A stretch of 64,000 nt of DNA, from contig NZ_JAJQYA010000001.1 of assembly GCF_021729155.1 (NCBI RefSeq), positions 62,001-126,000 of the forward strand. The letters are read 5' to 3'. The stretch's first letter is position 1. Each line of letters opens with the position of its first letter. The notes below the pieces were generated by a model. That model worked only from the letters and a program-made list of their open reading frames with translations, was not told where the DNA came from and searched no databases. A program made the position numbers and the translations under genes. This document shows positions 62,820-64,000 of this stretch, piece after piece. Origin of the DNA: Membranihabitans marinus. Lineage in GTDB: Bacteria > Bacteroidota > Bacteroidia > Chitinophagales > Saprospiraceae.

Positions 62820-64000
62820 TCAATTTACCACTACAGTAAATAATTGATCCTTTTTCAAATAATTTTTTGCTAACTGTCTTACTTTTTCAGCTTTAATATT
62901 GTCTATGTGGTCAAAAAAGTCATAAATCCATTCGACTTCCATATTCTCGAGTGTCAATAACTTGACTATTTCAGCTTTGGAAAAAACACCATCTAGAGCA
63001 CTCACTAAATAGCCCTTAATATAATTGCTAACAGTGTTCATTTCTTTTACCGGGATTAACTCGTTTTGTAAGATATCAATTTCATCGTAAATTAAACCTA
63101 TTACTTGTTTAATATTTTCAGTTTTTATATCTGTACCGATGATAAAGTACCCATCGTATTTCATCGGTTCCAAATCTGAATAGATATTATAAGTTAAGCC
63201 TTTCTTCTCACGAATATTTTGCATTAGTCTAGAACCGAAAAATCCACCCATTATTGTATTGAGAAAATGCATGCCTATGTAATCGGGATGATCACGCTTA
63301 AGCATTCGCTTGCCTAGCTTGACAGAACTCTGAGCATCGAAGGAATAATTGTTCTTAATAAAAAATTCACCTGGTTGATTGGTCTCTCCTTCTAGATTCA
63401 CCAATTTTAAACTGCTTCCATTAGTACTTCCTGTGGGAATTTTATATAAATATTCAGTGATGATATCTACGATATCGTTTTCCACACTACCGGATAAATA
63501 AACTTTGAAATTGGGTGCACAATAGTTTTTTTCGTGATATCGGTATAAATCTTCAATCTCAATATTGTCGATATCGTCATAATTGGAATTGTAACCATAG
63601 GCGTGTTGACTGCCAAAGATTTTTTCCGTAAGTATGCGAAATGACATGGCATCATTGTCTGCCTCTGCTAACTTGAGCTTGGATTTAGCTCTTTTCTTTA
63701 ACAGAGCCAATTCTTCGCGATCAAACTTGGGCCATTGTATAATTTCAAAAAACAAGGGCAAAACTTCGGGAAAATGTTTTTTCAAACTGACTAGTGTGAA
63801 ACTGGCATAATCCAAATGATAGCGGACTTGAAAGTCGGCGCCGAAAAAATCAAATTTGTCATTGATGGCGTCGCTGTTGTAATGTATGGTGCCCTCTTTT
63901 AACATTCGTGCACAAAACCGTGAACTCAACCTTTTTTCCTCTTGAAATCTACCGCGATCTAAGACTACTTCTATTTTTACCAATTCTAGGGAATGGGCCG
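62820..64000 (-). CDS. M16 (insulinase-like) peptidase subunit, 5' end outside the window
   Basis: The frame stays open through the right edge, with residues AHSLE before the listed start, so the true start is beyond position 64000. The visible 390 residues have the M16 alpha/beta repeat: LVKIEVVLDRGRFQE, a first half ending near IIQW, and the second half with LGKRMLKRDHPDYIGMHFLNTIMGG and REKKGLTYNIYSDLEP. At the place of the zinc motif HxxEH the protein reads SRFCARMLKEGT, so it is probably the non-catalytic partner of an M16 pair. It is upstream of mreB on the same strand. Confidence 0.85.
   Translation of the reverse strand, partial: AHSLELVKIEVVLDRGRFQEEKRLSSRFCARMLKEGTIHYNSDAINDKFDFFGADFQVRYHLDYASFTLVSLKKHFPEVLPLFFEIIQWPKFDREELALLKKRAKSKLKLAEADNDAMSFRILTEKIFGSQHAYGYNSNYDDIDNIEIEDLYRYHEKNYCAPNFKVYLSGSVENDIVDIITEYLYKIPTGSTNGSSLKLVNLEGETNQPGEFFIKNNYSFDAQSSVKLGKRMLKRDHPDYIGMHFLNTIMGGFFGSRLMQNIREKKGLTYNIYSDLEPMKYDGYFIIGTDIKTENIKQVIGLIYDEIDILQNELIPVKEMNTVSNYIKGYLVSALDGVFSKAEIVKLLTLENMEVEWIYDFFDHIDNIKAEKVRQLAKNYLKKDQLFTVVVN

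Noticed and set aside
1-64000. tRNA, rRNA or CRISPR features
   Set aside because: No cloverleaf-like segment with CCA-type ends, no rRNA sequence and no regularly spaced repeats were recognised in any intergenic gap by eye; a covariance-model scan would be decisive.

Overview
The window looks like chromosomal DNA of a low-GC member of the Bacteroidota. The evidence is the SusC/SusD pair, the GldD/GldE gliding-motility proteins, frequent TTG and GTG starts with weak Shine-Dalgarno sequences, and Bacteroidota-type promoters (TTTG or TTG, spacer, TAnnTTTG) before secA and an ECF-type sigma gene. The proteins fit a free-living, probably aquatic, aerobic or microaerobic heterotroph: sulfatase, sialidase-like protein, di-haem peroxidase, TonB-dependent uptake and cobalamin-dependent methionine synthase. 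I cannot place it below phylum with confidence, and I recognised no rRNA, tRNA or CRISPR array.

Layout. Positions 1-283 are non-coding, with two perfect inverted DnaA-box-like 9-mers followed by AT-rich DNA, a candidate replication origin. From 284 to 22997 nearly everything is on the plus strand and is core biology: dtd, a MazG-like hydrolase, a SpoIIE-type phosphatase, a TM2/TPR/SHOCT protein, a CBS protein, an Omp85-like outer membrane protein, nadK, secA, deoC, rodA, tgt and an LptF/LptG permease. One methyltransferase on the minus strand interrupts this run, which then continues with the sigma factor and the mutY-ssb-gldE-gldD cluster. From 23090 to 33521 lie a YeiH-type exporter, a flavin reductase, a glycosyltransferase, a SusC/SusD pair, a PaaE-like reductase and an unknown secreted protein.

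From 33538 to 42950 lies a foreign-looking island on the minus strand. It carries an altered HTH regulator, an N6-adenine DNA methyltransferase, an AlbA_2/ATPase protein, an SF2 helicase, a four-helix-bundle gene broken by a stop codon, and a GIY-YIG protein. A 61-bp perfect direct repeat brackets it. The right copy is the end of a decayed IS3-family element that is itself split by a 161-bp hairpin element. The most economical reading is a restriction or phage-defence cassette carried by a now-dead composite transposon.

From 43197 to 50048 is an accessory stretch: a phosphatase-superfamily lipoprotein, a cut-short SusC-like protein, REP-like hairpins, a di-haem peroxidase, a sulfatase and a sialidase-like lipoprotein. 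From 50275 to the right edge, all on the minus strand, are metH, a Wzi-like outer membrane protein, lpxK, a DUF2851 protein, folA, the elongasome operon mreB-mreC-mreD-mrdA, and an M16 peptidase-like gene that runs off the window. RodA, the transglycosylase partner of the mrdA product, lies about 45 kb away at 13061.
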